Below are positions 1 to 8,964 of a DNA stretch of 64,000 nt, in pieces. Each line of letters opens with the position of its first letter. The stretch's first letter is position 1. Both the position numbers and the translations under genes were made by a program. The notes under the pieces are model-generated. The model was not told the DNA's origin. It was given only the letters and a program-made list of their open reading frames with translations, and searched no databases. Source of the DNA: Methylocaldum marinum (GTDB lineage Bacteria; Pseudomonadota; Gammaproteobacteria; Methylococcales; Methylococcaceae); NCBI RefSeq assembly GCF_003584645.1, contig NZ_AP017928.1:5655501-5719500 (forward strand). Direction: 5' to 3'.

Positions 1-2
1 GT

Positions 3-392
3 AAACGCGCCAATCCGACCATGACGGCGATGGCGGAACCCTTGTCCGACGCTGACATCGACGATATCAGCGCCTATTACGCCCGGCAGAAGGTCACGCT
101 GGAAAAGGCGGAGAAGCCGAATCCGCTGGGCGAAAAGATCTACCGCACCGGTAATGCCTCGTCCGCCGTTCCGGCTTGTACCGGCTGTCACGGCCCGGAC
201 GGGGCCGGCAATCCTTCCGCCAAGTTTCCCGCTCTGCGTGGCCAATATGCCGCGTATCTCGAAAAGACCTTGAGTGATTTCAAGTCGGGCGAACGAGCCA
301 ACGACGCAAATTCTATCATGCGTGCGATCGCGGCTAAGCTGAGCAGCGAAGAAATCGCCGCCGTGTCCGGCTTCACCGCGGGATTACAATGA
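3..392 (+). CDS. Cytochrome c4-type dihaem cytochrome, C-terminal part
   Basis: This is the 3' end of a gene that enters from the left edge: the frame is open from base 3 with no start in view. The visible part ends one c-type domain (a stretch like NPTMTAMAEPLSDADI, which carries the distal Met ligand, followed by an ISAYYA helix) and then contains a whole second domain with the haem-binding motif CTGCH in the context PACTGCHGPDGAGN. Two tandem c-type domains of this form are typical of cytochrome c4, a periplasmic electron carrier that feeds terminal oxidases. dsbA follows on the same strand, a neighbourhood often seen in gammaproteobacteria. The family is clear; the exact partner oxidase cannot be told. 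Confidence 0.88.
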   Translation, partial: KRANPTMTAMAEPLSDADIDDISAYYARQKVTLEKAEKPNPLGEKIYRTGNASSAVPACTGCHGPDGAGNPSAKFPALRGQYAAYLEKTLSDFKSGERANDANSIMRAIAAKLSSEEIAAVSGFTAGLQ

Positions 393-477
393 GATCCGCG
401 CCTCGAAATCGCTCAAATTTAGGCATTGTCGACACATTTTTCATGATTTTGGGTTTAAAATCCTAAGCGTTAAGTGA

Positions 478-497
478 GGCCGGGCGAACCCCCGGCC
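478..497 (+). terminator. GC-rich hairpin between cytochrome c4 gene and dsbA
   Basis: GGCCGGG and CCCGGCC (478-484 and 491-497) form a 7-bp stem with a short loop, 85 bases after the cytochrome stop. There is no T tract behind it, so termination is only a possibility; it could also be a leader structure of dsbA. Confidence 0.35.
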
Positions 498-549
498 GGA
501 TTTCCGATCACTTTTCCGGTTCGCATCCTTTCAGATTGGAGCTTGTTGA

Positions 550-1197
550 ATGAAATCGGCGTTGAGTTTGCTAGCTTGCCTGGTCTTGTTTTCGGTGGCG
601 TCCATCGCGGCGCCCAAGCCTGAGGAATTCGAAGAAGGCGTAGACTACGAACTGGTAAATCCGCCGCAACCCACGGTCGATCCTTCCAAGGTCGAAGTCA
701 TGGAGTTCTTCTGGTACGGCTGCCCTCATTGTTATCACTTCGAGCCGGACCTGAACGCATGGCTGAAAAAGAAACCCGACAACGTCGACTTCGTTCGGCA
801 ACCGGCTGTTTTCAATGCGCGCTGGGCGGCTCACGCCAAGGCGTTTTATACCGCGGAAGTTCTGGGTGTACTGGATAAGGTCCACGCCGATTTGTACGAC
901 GCCATTCAGAACAAGAAGCAGGCATTGGAGAGCGAGGCGGAACTGGCCAAATTTTTCGTCGGCCACGGCATTGCCGAAAATGATTTTCGCAACGCTTACA
1001 AATCATTTGCCGTGGATACGAAAATGCGGCAGGCCGAAACTGCCGCGGCGCGCTACGGCGTGACTGGAACGCCCAATGTCATCGTCAACGGCAAATACCG
1101 GATCGCCCCTCAACAGGCCAAGTCGTTTCCTCGGATGATCGCCATCATGAACGATTTGATCGAAAAGGAGTCCACTGGGGCAAAAGATATCCAATAA
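550..1197 (+). CDS. dsbA: Thiol:disulfide interchange protein DsbA
   Basis: Periplasmic oxidase that introduces disulfides into exported proteins and is re-oxidised by DsbB. The 215-residue product has an N-terminal signal peptide (about residues 1-20, ending VASIAA), a thioredoxin fold with the active-site motif CPHC at residues 58-61 (WYGCPHCYHFEP), the inserted helical domain, and the cis-Pro loop GVTGTPNVIVNG near the C-terminus. Length and motifs are normal for DsbA. The ATG is preceded by a purine-rich stretch (TTGGAGCTTGTTGA). The next gene begins within a few bases of the stop, so the two are probably co-transcribed. Confidence 0.95.
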   Translation: MKSALSLLACLVLFSVASIAAPKPEEFEEGVDYELVNPPQPTVDPSKVEVMEFFWYGCPHCYHFEPDLNAWLKKKPDNVDFVRQPAVFNARWAAHAKAFYTAEVLGVLDKVHADLYDAIQNKKQALESEAELAKFFVGHGIAENDFRNAYKSFAVDTKMRQAETAAARYGVTGTPNVIVNGKYRIAPQQAKSFPRMIAIMNDLIEKESTGAKDIQ

Positions 1198-1207
1198 CGG
1201 TGTGTAC

Positions 1208-2092
1208 ATGAAAGAAACGTCAACGTCATTCCGCCGGATCGACGGCGAGCAGGTTGGGGGGGCGGTATCATTGAGCACGGCGATGGCCTCGCGAGCCGTC
1301 GCCACGTCCCTGAAGACCAGCGCGGCGGTCAACAAGCGGCACATTCGGTTGGCCAGTTTCAATATCCAGACCGGCATTACGACATCCAGCTACCGGGACT
1401 ACATCATCGGGAGCTGGCGGCATATCTGGCCGTCCCAAAAACGTCTTCCGAACCTGATCCGGATTGCCCATCTTCTCCGATCTTTCGATGTCGTCGGTTT
1501 GCAGGAAGTGGACGGAGGCGGCGTACGCAGTCATCATATCGTTCAGACTCAATATCTTGCGGAAACGGCGGGCTTTGCTTATTGGCATAACCAGGTCAAC
1601 CGTCGTATCGGCAATCTGGCCCTACACAGCAACGGGCTGCTGAGCCGGATCAAGCCCGATTTCATCCATGACTACAAGCTGCCGGGCCTGCCCGGGCGCG
1701 GCGCTTTGCTGGCCCGTTTCGGCGCCGTGGGTGAAGACGCCTTATATTTGTGTATTCTGCATTTGGCCCTGAGCAGGCGTGCCCGTCTCAAGCAGATTGC
1801 GTTTGTCAGCGAGCTGATCCGCGACCTGCCTCATGTCGTATTGATGGGAGACCTGAACTGCGAGCCGAATTCGCCGGAACTCAATCTCCTGACTTCCGCG
1901 ACCGAGCTGTGTGATCCGATGTGCGAGTTGAAAACGTTCCCGAGCTGGCGTCCGCACAAGATGCTCGATCACATTCTGGTAACGCCGAGTCTTCTGGTGA
2001 CGCATGTGCACGTGATCAATTTCGCCTGTTCGGATCACCTGCCCATCGCGATGGAAGTGGAATTGCCCGATCAGCTGGCGGTGGCGGCCTGA
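1208..2092 (+). CDS. Endonuclease/exonuclease/phosphatase family protein
   Basis: A 294-residue member of the EEP (DNase I-like) metal-dependent hydrolase superfamily. Visible family motifs are the N-terminal strand RLASFNIQTG, the metal-binding Glu in VVGLQEVDGG, the catalytic D-x-N in LMGDLNCEPNSPE, and the C-terminal SDHLPI. Such proteins cleave phosphodiester or phosphoester bonds in nucleic acids, phosphoinositides or sphingomyelin; the substrate cannot be assigned. There is no signal peptide; the first 45 residues are not conserved-looking. An in-frame GTG lies two codons upstream (1202), and neither start has a good Shine-Dalgarno. It follows dsbA by about 10 bases and ends at a strong terminator. 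Confidence 0.85.
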   Translation: MKETSTSFRRIDGEQVGGAVSLSTAMASRAVATSLKTSAAVNKRHIRLASFNIQTGITTSSYRDYIIGSWRHIWPSQKRLPNLIRIAHLLRSFDVVGLQEVDGGGVRSHHIVQTQYLAETAGFAYWHNQVNRRIGNLALHSNGLLSRIKPDFIHDYKLPGLPGRGALLARFGAVGEDALYLCILHLALSRRARLKQIAFVSELIRDLPHVVLMGDLNCEPNSPELNLLTSATELCDPMCELKTFPSWRPHKMLDHILVTPSLLVTHVHVINFACSDHLPIAMEVELPDQLAVAA

Positions 2093-2096
2093 GCGA

Positions 2097-2130
2097 TTGC
2101 GAAAAAACCGGCTGTGCGGTTTTTTCGCAA
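2097..2130. terminator. Bidirectional intrinsic terminator
   Basis: A perfect 14-bp inverted repeat (TTGCGAAAAAACCG and CGGTTTTTTCGCAA) with a 6-base loop lies 4 bases after the EEP stop. The A6/T6 runs supply a U tract for either strand, as suits the convergent EEP and ABC-ATPase genes. Confidence 0.85.
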
Positions 2131-2189
2131 CGGCTTCTTGTCCGAGGTTTTGAGACGGCGTGGGGTGGCAGAGGCTAACCGTCGTCGAT

Positions 2190-3416
2190 TCATTCCGCGT
2201 TCGAAACCTTCGCCTCAATCGAGATTAATCCTTCATAAGCTTGCCCCTGTTTCTGGGCGACCACCAGCGTCAGTAAATGCCCGCCATAGCCGAGCCAGTC
2301 CCCCGCCGAGACGAACCCGCCCGCGACACGGTAAATTCCGGGAATCAGCGACAGGAACGGCAATGCTAGGCGCAACCGTCCGCCGTCAGGTTTGAGCGAA
2401 AGCCGGTGGCCATCCGTATCCGAATGGGTCGTGGCGATCAGGATATCCGCCTGGTTCCAAAATTGAAGCACCAAACCGGCGGAGTCCACCGGGACTGAGG
2501 CGAAATAGCTCACTTCGAAGTCCACAGGCTGTCCCGTAAAAACTTTCACGCCGCCGGCATTTTCCTGTCCTTTGACCGCCAACGCGCGTATCGAGGCTAC
2601 GCCGGCAAAGTCCGCCGGTATCTCGGGCGAAGTTCCCAAAGGTTTGAGCTGCCGATCGAGATAGCCTATTGACTGGTAATACTTCAGAAACACTTTGTCG
2701 GTTTCACCGAAGGCCAGTGCTTCGCCGTCGAAAAGGAGCAGGCAGTGGTCGGCTACGTGTCGGATGGTCATTTCGGAATGAGATACGAACAAAACCGTCG
2801 TCCCATTGCATTTAAGACTGTCGAGCCGCTCCAGGCAGCGTATCTGGAAGGCGATGTCGCCCACCGCCAGAACTTCGTCGACGAGCAGGATATCGGTCGG
2901 GAGACAGGTGGCTATCGAGAATTCCAGGCGTGCATACATGCCGTCGGAATAATGCCTGACCGGCGCATCGAGCGTCTTTTCCAGCCCTGCAAAAGCCACA
3001 ATCTCGTCCAGTGTGGCATCGGTCGCCCGCTTGTCGAGTCCGAGCTGCGCGCATTGGATATAGATATTCTCGCGTCCGGTCAACATGGGTTGAAGTCCCG
3101 TACCGAGGCGGATGAGGGATTTGATTCGTCCGCGCATGGCAATTCGGCCGCGATCCGGTCGATAATCCCCATTGACCAGTTTAAGCAGCGTGCTTTTACC
3201 GGCACCGTTCGGGCCGATAATCCCTATGCATTCGCCTGCTCCGGCCGTAAACGAGATATCGCGCAGCGCCCAAAATTCATCGCTGCGCAGGTGCTCCAAG
3301 GGTTTTCGGCGGAATAGGCTCCGCGAGGCGTCTTGAAAGCCGTAAAGCAGGTCGGCTTTTAGAGACCGGCGGAATTTTTTTCCGACGCCTTCGAAAAGAA
3401 TTACGGGATGCGACAC
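2190..3416 (-). CDS. ABC transporter ATP-binding protein, Wzt/TagH type, with C-terminal sugar-binding-like domain
   Basis: Nucleotide-binding subunit of a polysaccharide exporter. Residues 1-250 form the ATPase: Walker A GPNGAGKST, a signature reading YSDGM (the usual form in this subfamily is YSxGM), Walker B ILLVDEVLAVGD and the H-loop LFVSHS. The remaining 150 residues match the position of the Wzt C-terminal beta-sandwich that, in O9a-type systems, recognises the capped glycan end. Start is GTG. In known systems the permease (Wzm) is encoded next door, but here no membrane partner is visible on either side; it must lie elsewhere, or this is a relic. The FRG-domain gene is 108 bases upstream on the same strand. 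Confidence 0.88.
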   Translation of the reverse strand: MSHPVILFEGVGKKFRRSLKADLLYGFQDASRSLFRRKPLEHLRSDEFWALRDISFTAGAGECIGIIGPNGAGKSTLLKLVNGDYRPDRGRIAMRGRIKSLIRLGTGLQPMLTGRENIYIQCAQLGLDKRATDATLDEIVAFAGLEKTLDAPVRHYSDGMYARLEFSIATCLPTDILLVDEVLAVGDIAFQIRCLERLDSLKCNGTTVLFVSHSEMTIRHVADHCLLLFDGEALAFGETDKVFLKYYQSIGYLDRQLKPLGTSPEIPADFAGVASIRALAVKGQENAGGVKVFTGQPVDFEVSYFASVPVDSAGLVLQFWNQADILIATTHSDTDGHRLSLKPDGGRLRLALPFLSLIPGIYRVAGGFVSAGDWLGYGGHLLTLVVAQKQGQAYEGLISIEAKVSNAE

Positions 3417-3524
3417 GCTTGAACTATGAGACGAGAAACCGACTATAGCCGATCGGAATTCCGCTGTAGGCAGGGGCGAGCGGCAAGGATTCTGGAGACA
3501 GACGGCCGATGCCGAGAACCGGGG

Positions 3525-4337
3525 CTAATGCGGGCCGGCCGGCTTCGGTACGCGGCAAGGGCCCGGTCCGTAATACCGTTTCAGCCATCGGCTCAAACCA
3601 TCGAGGCCCGGAAAGAGCATCCGCTCGGTGACGTTGTCCTGATCGAGTTTGTCCCGTACTTCCCATTTGATCTCTTTCGGGATGATGATGCGGAAATAAA
3701 GCGCTGGATGATTCAAGAGAAATTCGCTGAGAACCAGTGTGGCTCCGGGCATTGCCGACATGATGGCGCCTTGGTTGACGATTCGGGCATCCAGCGACGG
3801 CGGCTCGAAGAAGAGCACGAAGCGGCCATTTTCAGCCAGCTGATCGAACTCGTCCAGAGTCCGTATGAATTCGAGCATCTCGACCGAGAACAGAAATGCG
3901 GATTCGCGCTTGAGTACGTCGCGAAGCTTTTCCGGTAGCAGAGACCGGGCCTCCACCACGTTGATGCACCAGATCGCCGCATCCCGATCGTAGTACTGCT
4001 CTTCCGCCGTGGCAAAATGCACTGCCACCTTGGGCGAGATTGTCCAATCCAGGAGGCGGGTCGGCAAACCGTAATGCTGGGCCACGGCCAACTGGACCCA
4101 GAGCGGTCCGGTCGGTATCGATCCGGGTTCCGCGTACTTCCGAAAGCCCCGCAACATTGGCTTTTCGATGTTGACATAGTCGCCGCCGAGCCGCAGCAGA
4201 CTGTTCTCGAGTCCCCATGAGGCGTCAGCCAAACCTCGATAGACGAGATCCGACCGATAACGCTGGAGATTGTTTCTCGGAATGTCGTACAAGGCCTGCA
4301 TCAGCTCGAACCAATTCGCGACTCGAATGTCGTTCAT
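3525..4337 (-). CDS. FRG domain-containing protein
   Basis: A 270-residue soluble protein whose N-terminal half holds the FRG domain: the name motif as YRG near residue 33 and the diagnostic block QHYGLPTRLLDWT about 55 residues later, followed by VAVHFA. The family has no agreed biochemical function; its members occur singly and in some defence-related loci. I chose the second ATG because GGAGATCGCT lies just ahead of it, whereas the ATG four codons upstream (4349) has no Shine-Dalgarno. No toxin, antitoxin or nuclease gene lies beside it. The domain call is firm, the function unknown. Confidence 0.85.
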   Translation of the reverse strand: MNDIRVANWFELMQALYDIPRNNLQRYRSDLVYRGLADASWGLENSLLRLGGDYVNIEKPMLRGFRKYAEPGSIPTGPLWVQLAVAQHYGLPTRLLDWTISPKVAVHFATAEEQYYDRDAAIWCINVVEARSLLPEKLRDVLKRESAFLFSVEMLEFIRTLDEFDQLAENGRFVLFFEPPSLDARIVNQGAIMSAMPGATLVLSEFLLNHPALYFRIIIPKEIKWEVRDKLDQDNVTERMLFPGLDGLSRWLKRYYGPGPCRVPKPAGPH

Positions 4338-4601
4338 AGCGATCTCCATGTCGGCGAGACTCGCGCAACAGGTCTGTTCTTTGTCCGCTTACCGACCGAA
4401 AGCCAAGTCTCGGGTCCTAACGCGAAATTGGCCGTAACGACGCGGCAGAATACCCGGCCTCGCCGAAGGTGCGGCCAACGAAACGGTACCGGAGGCTTCC
4501 GATCCGGATTGGAGCCGTACCTTTCGGGCCAATAGCCGAACCGTCAGAGTCGCACCGTCTCGATCGCCGGAAGCCGTATCTCTCGCCGCCGTCCCATCCG
4601 G

Positions 4602-5885
4602 TTACTGTGCCGTGCCGGAAACCAGCTCCCCCCCGACAGGTTCAACGGATTCACCGGCCGGATTTTGCTCGATCTGGGCCACCACCTCGTTGGAAGCGAA
4701 CATCAATCCATTTCGGTAAAAATGACAGGCCGCGGCGAAATCGTTCTGCTGATGCAACACATCGCCCAACAGCTGGTAGGCTTCCACGCTGGGTTCCACA
4801 TCCAGGCTTTTCTCCAGGTAATCTCTGGCTTTGTCCCAATGCTTGCAGCGTATGGCGAGCTTGCCCAGCACTCTGAACAGTACCGCGTCCCTAGGATGCG
4901 GACCCAGCCAGGTTTCCGCATGCTGGAGCTGCTTTGCCCGGTCGGACAGCTGAATACAACCGTAGAGCACCAGTAGGGTCTCGTCCCACTCTTCGCCGAG
5001 TGCGCGGCGGAGTTCGTCTTCGATTTCCTCGCCGGCTCCGGCCTCGATCATGGCGGCGAAATAAAGCGACTGAATGCCTGTGGAGGCCCGGATGTGCATC
5101 GGAACAGTCGCCCAAATCTCGCGCAGGGACGAGGCATTTCGAGTTTCCGATTTTTGCTTGATCAATGCGCTGTAGGTTTCCGTTTCGAGCAGTCTGACCT
5201 CAGCTTCCATCAAAACCTTGCTCCTGTGCAAGTCGGGAAGCAAACGGTGCAAAGCTTCCCAATCTTCCATTTGGGCGTAGGCCTGGTGGGTCAGTCTCAG
5301 GACCGCGGCGTGGCTCGGCGCGATTCTGTTCAGATGAGTGAGGGATTCCAGCGCTTCCTCGAACTGCTTATTGGACAACTGCAATTCGGCGCGGGTCAAG
5401 CCGACGGCGAGTTCGGATTCGGGTGCGATTTCGCGCGCCAGCTTCAGGTATTCGTCGCGCTGCTCCACCGCGCCACGTGCATGTGCGGCCCGTGCAGCGG
5501 TCAAATAGTTGATGAGCGGCGCCCCGCTGTCGGCAGCGTGGCGGATCAGGTTCCGCTCGGCCTTTTCCCAATTGCCCTCGGCCGATTCGATGAGGCCGGT
5601 GAGCAAGGATTCCTGGGAACGCTTGTTGCGAAGCTCGCCGCTGCGCTTTTTCATGACCGCGGGAAGACTTATCGCCTGCAGGACGACGCGGACCAGCAGG
5701 TAGAACAGCACGAAAGCGCCGATCAGGGTGATCAGCATCACCAGCAGCGACGATTCCAGCACCCAGCGGTCATAGCCGATGATGACATAGCCCGCTTCAC
5801 CGGCAACCAGAGCGCGGTGCACGAAAAAGGCCACGCCGGCAGCGATCGAAAATATGATCAGAGCGTAGATGACGGCCTTCTTCAC
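4602..5885 (-). CDS. hemY: Haem biosynthesis-associated TPR protein HemY
   Basis: A 427-residue inner-membrane protein with two N-terminal transmembrane helices (about residues 5-25 and 42-68) followed by a long alpha-helical region of tetratricopeptide repeats, the normal HemY plan. The precise role of proteobacterial HemY is unsettled; it is encoded with hemC, hemD and hemX and is thought to organise or support late haem-pathway steps. It is distinct from the Bacillus oxidase also called HemY. Its ATG overlaps the hemX stop (ATGA), so translation is probably coupled. About 250 bases downstream hold no recognisable gene. Confidence 0.92.
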   Translation of the reverse strand: MKKAVIYALIIFSIAAGVAFFVHRALVAGEAGYVIIGYDRWVLESSLLVMLITLIGAFVLFYLLVRVVLQAISLPAVMKKRSGELRNKRSQESLLTGLIESAEGNWEKAERNLIRHAADSGAPLINYLTAARAAHARGAVEQRDEYLKLAREIAPESELAVGLTRAELQLSNKQFEEALESLTHLNRIAPSHAAVLRLTHQAYAQMEDWEALHRLLPDLHRSKVLMEAEVRLLETETYSALIKQKSETRNASSLREIWATVPMHIRASTGIQSLYFAAMIEAGAGEEIEDELRRALGEEWDETLLVLYGCIQLSDRAKQLQHAETWLGPHPRDAVLFRVLGKLAIRCKHWDKARDYLEKSLDVEPSVEAYQLLGDVLHQQNDFAAACHFYRNGLMFASNEVVAQIEQNPAGESVEPVGGELVSGTAQ

Positions 5886-7111
5886 GGCTGCGTCTCCGCC
5901 GGCTGGGTCTGCTCGGGCGGCTGGCCGCGGCTGCCTCTGGCTTCAGCCTCTTCGGCTTCCAGTCGAAGCTTTTCGATATTCCTCAAAAGCGTCAAAGACT
6001 TGCTGATATCCGGAAACGGTATGCGAATCGGTTGGTCAGCCAGCGCGCTGATTTCCGCGGCGGCGTGCCGGGTCTGTTCCGCGCTCGGATCGAAGTGCTC
6101 GTCCAGCCATGCGCGCGCGGATATTAGGGCGGCTTTGTACATCTCTTCGTCGCTCCGGAGAAGCGCCGCCCGGGCCGTTTCCAGCTTGAGGACCAAAACC
6201 TGGCGAAGCGCCTCGGCCTGTTCCGGATGGAGGACGGCATCGACCGGTCGATCGGTACGGCGTATCTTCACCAGATCCTTGATATTGTCCAGTGCGGAAA
6301 CGACGCCTTCGTCGCCCCCACCCCCAGGGCTTTGCTCGCCGGTTTCGTGGGGGGCGCCGTGTTCGCCGACTCTGCCGGCATGGGGCAGGAACAAGGGAAT
6401 ATCCTTGACTCCGTGTTCGAGAGCCAGCAGTTTCGAGGAAATGCCTACGAGATCGGGCGCATCGAGCCTGCGGAGAGTCTCGAGTTCATCGGCCAATGCT
6501 TCCCGAACCTTGAATACCGCCGGGTCGCCGCTGTCGTGCAGACGCTGGTCGGCGGCTTCCATGGCGGCGAGCACGGCCTTCACGTCGCCGATCAAATGAA
6601 GTTTCTGGTTGGCGATGCTCAGCAGGTACTCGGCGTCCGCGACCATCAGATCGCCGCGAGTCTTGTTGAGCTGCCGCTGAATGTGGTGGACCGATTCGTT
6701 CAATTCGCTCCGCGTCAGGTTCAATCTTTCGTTGAGTTGGGCGGACTGTTCGCCGATCATGCGTTCGAATCTCGAGTCCTCGGTCGTCACCTGGGATTGC
6801 AGCGTCGCCAACTGGGAGTGTAGGGATGCCAGTTCGGATTGCACCGCGCCCAGCTGACGCGTAAATTCCATGATCTGCTGGTCCTTGCTGCTCAATTGGC
6901 CGCCCAGTCCTTCCTGTTTGGAACGCAATTCTTGAAGAAAGTACCAGCCTCCGACGGTAAGACCCAGTATGCCCAGCAATATGAGATAACCGATCCACGC
7001 GAAGCTGCGGGATTTTCTGGGGGGCGCGGCAGATGTCTTCACTGCCTCGGTCTCCGCGCCGCTGGCGGGTTGGCCGGTGGCCGACATCAATTCGTTGTTT
7101 ACGTCAACCAA
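5882..7111 (-). CDS. hemX: HemX, uroporphyrinogen-III C-methyltransferase-like membrane protein
   Basis: A 409-residue protein with a short cytoplasmic tail, one transmembrane helix (about residues 38-60), a coiled-coil stretch rich in Glu, Gln and Leu (65-165), and a helical C-terminal domain ending in a Pro/Gln/Glu-rich tail. This is the HemX plan. Despite the family name it lacks the SAM-binding methyltransferase fold, so catalysis is unlikely. It sits between hemD and hemY in one operon. The frame opens with TTG at 7111, preceded by GGGG eight bases away; an ATG at 7087 is an alternative start. Confidence 0.9.
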   Translation of the reverse strand: MVDVNNELMSATGQPASGAETEAVKTSAAPPRKSRSFAWIGYLILLGILGLTVGGWYFLQELRSKQEGLGGQLSSKDQQIMEFTRQLGAVQSELASLHSQLATLQSQVTTEDSRFERMIGEQSAQLNERLNLTRSELNESVHHIQRQLNKTRGDLMVADAEYLLSIANQKLHLIGDVKAVLAAMEAADQRLHDSGDPAVFKVREALADELETLRRLDAPDLVGISSKLLALEHGVKDIPLFLPHAGRVGEHGAPHETGEQSPGGGGDEGVVSALDNIKDLVKIRRTDRPVDAVLHPEQAEALRQVLVLKLETARAALLRSDEEMYKAALISARAWLDEHFDPSAEQTRHAAAEISALADQPIRIPFPDISKSLTLLRNIEKLRLEAEEAEARGSRGQPPEQTQPAETQP

Positions 7112-7183
7112 TGCTGTATCCCCGTAGTCTTGAACTTTTGAATAGCTTTTGTTGGAGAAATAATTCGAAATCAGGAGGTCCGA

Positions 7184-7999
7184 TTACCGGCTGGTCTGGA
7201 GGTCTTGCGCGGCTCTCTTGGTTTCGGCCAGGCCAATGATCGTTTCCGTTATGGCCTGATCGCTGGCCGGCTCCGCGCCGATCACGTGATGCCAACCCAG
7301 ATCCCGAGCCAGTTTTTCGATGCGAGATCCGATCACCACCAGCGGCGTGCGCTCGGTGAATTCGTGTCTTGCCTCGCCCAAGAACAACATAAGATTGTTC
7401 AAAGCCTCTCCGCTGGTGATGGTCACAACGTCGATACGGCCTTGGCGCCAGAGGTCGATCCAGTAGGCGATGTCCATCTCGGGAAGAATCCTGCGATACA
7501 CTTCCGCGAAGACGACTTCCGCGCCGCGTGCCTCGAGTGTTTGTGCAAGATGCTCCCGTCCGCCTTCGCCCCGGACGATCAATATGGATTGGCCGGTTAC
7601 ATCGGCCATTTCCGGCGAAGCCAAAAGGGACTCGCTATTAAACTGCGGTTTAGGTATCAGGTCCACCCGAATTCCGGCTTTGGCCAGTGCTTCCGCCGTG
7701 GCTCGGCCGATCGCAGCGACTCGTGCCGACGGCGGGGGCGCATACGATCCGCCGATAATCTGCAGGGCGAAGCGAACGGCGTTGGTGCTCGTAAATATCA
7801 GCCAATCCCATTGATCCGTCCTGGACAAAAGCGCTTCCGCGGTAGACGGATCGGCGACCGCCGCGATTTCCAGCAAGGGCATTCGTAATGCTCGGCCGCC
7901 GGCAGCTTCAATTAGAGCGCAGAGGCCATCGGCTTGTTCCCGCGGTCGGGTGACCAGTACGTTCAAGCCGAACAGAGTCGTATTCGTCGAGCTTGCCAT
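7184..7999 (-). CDS. hemD: Uroporphyrinogen-III synthase
   Basis: Cyclises hydroxymethylbilane to uroporphyrinogen III with inversion of ring D, the branch point for haem, sirohaem and cobalamin. The 271-residue product shows the weakly conserved HemD features: the N-terminal VLVTRPREQADGL, the DWLIFTSTNAVRF segment and the later VVTITSGEALNNL. Its start lies three bases after the hemC stop, so the two enzymes acting in sequence are made from the same message. Confidence 0.93.
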   Translation of the reverse strand: MASSTNTTLFGLNVLVTRPREQADGLCALIEAAGGRALRMPLLEIAAVADPSTAEALLSRTDQWDWLIFTSTNAVRFALQIIGGSYAPPPSARVAAIGRATAEALAKAGIRVDLIPKPQFNSESLLASPEMADVTGQSILIVRGEGGREHLAQTLEARGAEVVFAEVYRRILPEMDIAYWIDLWRQGRIDVVTITSGEALNNLMLFLGEARHEFTERTPLVVIGSRIEKLARDLGWHHVIGAEPASDQAITETIIGLAETKRAAQDLQTSR

Positions 8000-8002
8000 G
8001 GC

Positions 8003-8926
8003 TCAGGCATAAAGTGCGTCCAGTACGCGGTCGGCCCCGCGTGCCAACAAATTCTCCGCCAAGGCTCTGCCCAAGGCTTGCGGATCGTCCTTGGCGCCTT
8101 CGATGACGCCTTGAACGAGCGTACGGCCGTCTGGTGTGCCGACCAGTCCCCGCAGCCTGAGACGGTCGCCGGACAATTCCGCATATCCGGCAATCGGTAC
8201 CTGGCAGCCGCCGTTCAGGCGCTCGTTGAGGGCGCGCTCCGCCATGACACAGATTGCCGTTTCTTCATGGTGCAATACCTTTAGAGACTCGTTCAGCCAA
8301 ATGTCATCCCGGCGGCATTCGATGCCGATGGCGCCCTGACCGACCGCCGGCAGACTGATTTCCGTCGAAAGTATTTCGGTGATCCTATGGCTCAGGCCGA
8401 GCCGCTTCAATCCCGCGGCGGCCAGGATGATGGCGTCGAACTGCTCGTTCTCGAGCTTGCTCAGGCGGGTATCAACGTTGCCGCGAAGATTGAGCGTTTC
8501 GCAGCCGGGAAGGCGGGCTTTGATCTGGCACTGGCGGCGGAGGCTGGAGGTTCCGACTTTCGCCTCGGGAGGCAGTTGCTCGAAGGAAGAATAACGGACG
8601 GAAACGAACGCGTCACGCGGGTCTTCGCGCTGGAGAATCGCGGCGAGATGCAGTCCATCGGGCAATTCCGCGGGCACATCCTTCATCGAGTGCACGGCCA
8701 AGTCGGCGGATTCCGCTAGCAGCCCCTCCTCCAGTTCTTTCACGAACAAGCCTTTGCCGCCTACCTTGGCCAGCGGGGCATCGAGCAATTTGTCGCCGCG
8801 CGTGACCATTTTCACCAGTTCGACCTCGATATCGGGGCATGCGGCCCGCAGCCGCGTCGCGACGTGTTCGGCCTGCCATAAGGCCAGGGCGCTCCTGCGG
8901 GTGGCGATGCGTATACGTTGTGGCAT
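8003..8926 (-). CDS. hemC: Porphobilinogen deaminase (hydroxymethylbilane synthase)
   Basis: Joins four porphobilinogen units into hydroxymethylbilane. The 307-residue protein opens with [19 protein letters not shown], carries HSMKDVP with the essential Asp region, the arginine-rich [11 protein letters not shown] substrate-binding stretch, and the cofactor cysteine in the [12 protein letters not shown] loop to which dipyrromethane is attached. Length is normal. It is the first enzyme gene of the hemCDXY group and follows the LytTR regulator gene by 38 bases, the same order as algR-hemC in Pseudomonas. Confidence 0.96.
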   Translation of the reverse strand: MPQRIRIATRRSALALWQAEHVATRLRAACPDIEVELVKMVTRGDKLLDAPLAKVGGKGLFVKELEEGLLAESADLAVHSMKDVPAELPDGLHLAAILQREDPRDAFVSVRYSSFEQLPPEAKVGTSSLRRQCQIKARLPGCETLNLRGNVDTRLSKLENEQFDAIILAAAGLKRLGLSHRITEILSTEISLPAVGQGAIGIECRRDDIWLNESLKVLHHEETAICVMAERALNERLNGGCQVPIAGYAELSGDRLRLRGLVGTPDGRTLVQGVIEGAKDDPQALGRALAENLLARGADRVLDALYA

Positions 8927-8964
8927 CGTGATTAACCGTGCGTAAATTTGGCCATTGTACCAAA

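Noticed and set aside
5094-6599. A 501-codon open frame antisense to hemY and hemX
   Set aside because: It is a by-product of GC-biased codon use; its product is low-complexity and Ser/Arg/Gln-rich, while the other strand has two clear genes with the normal hem order.
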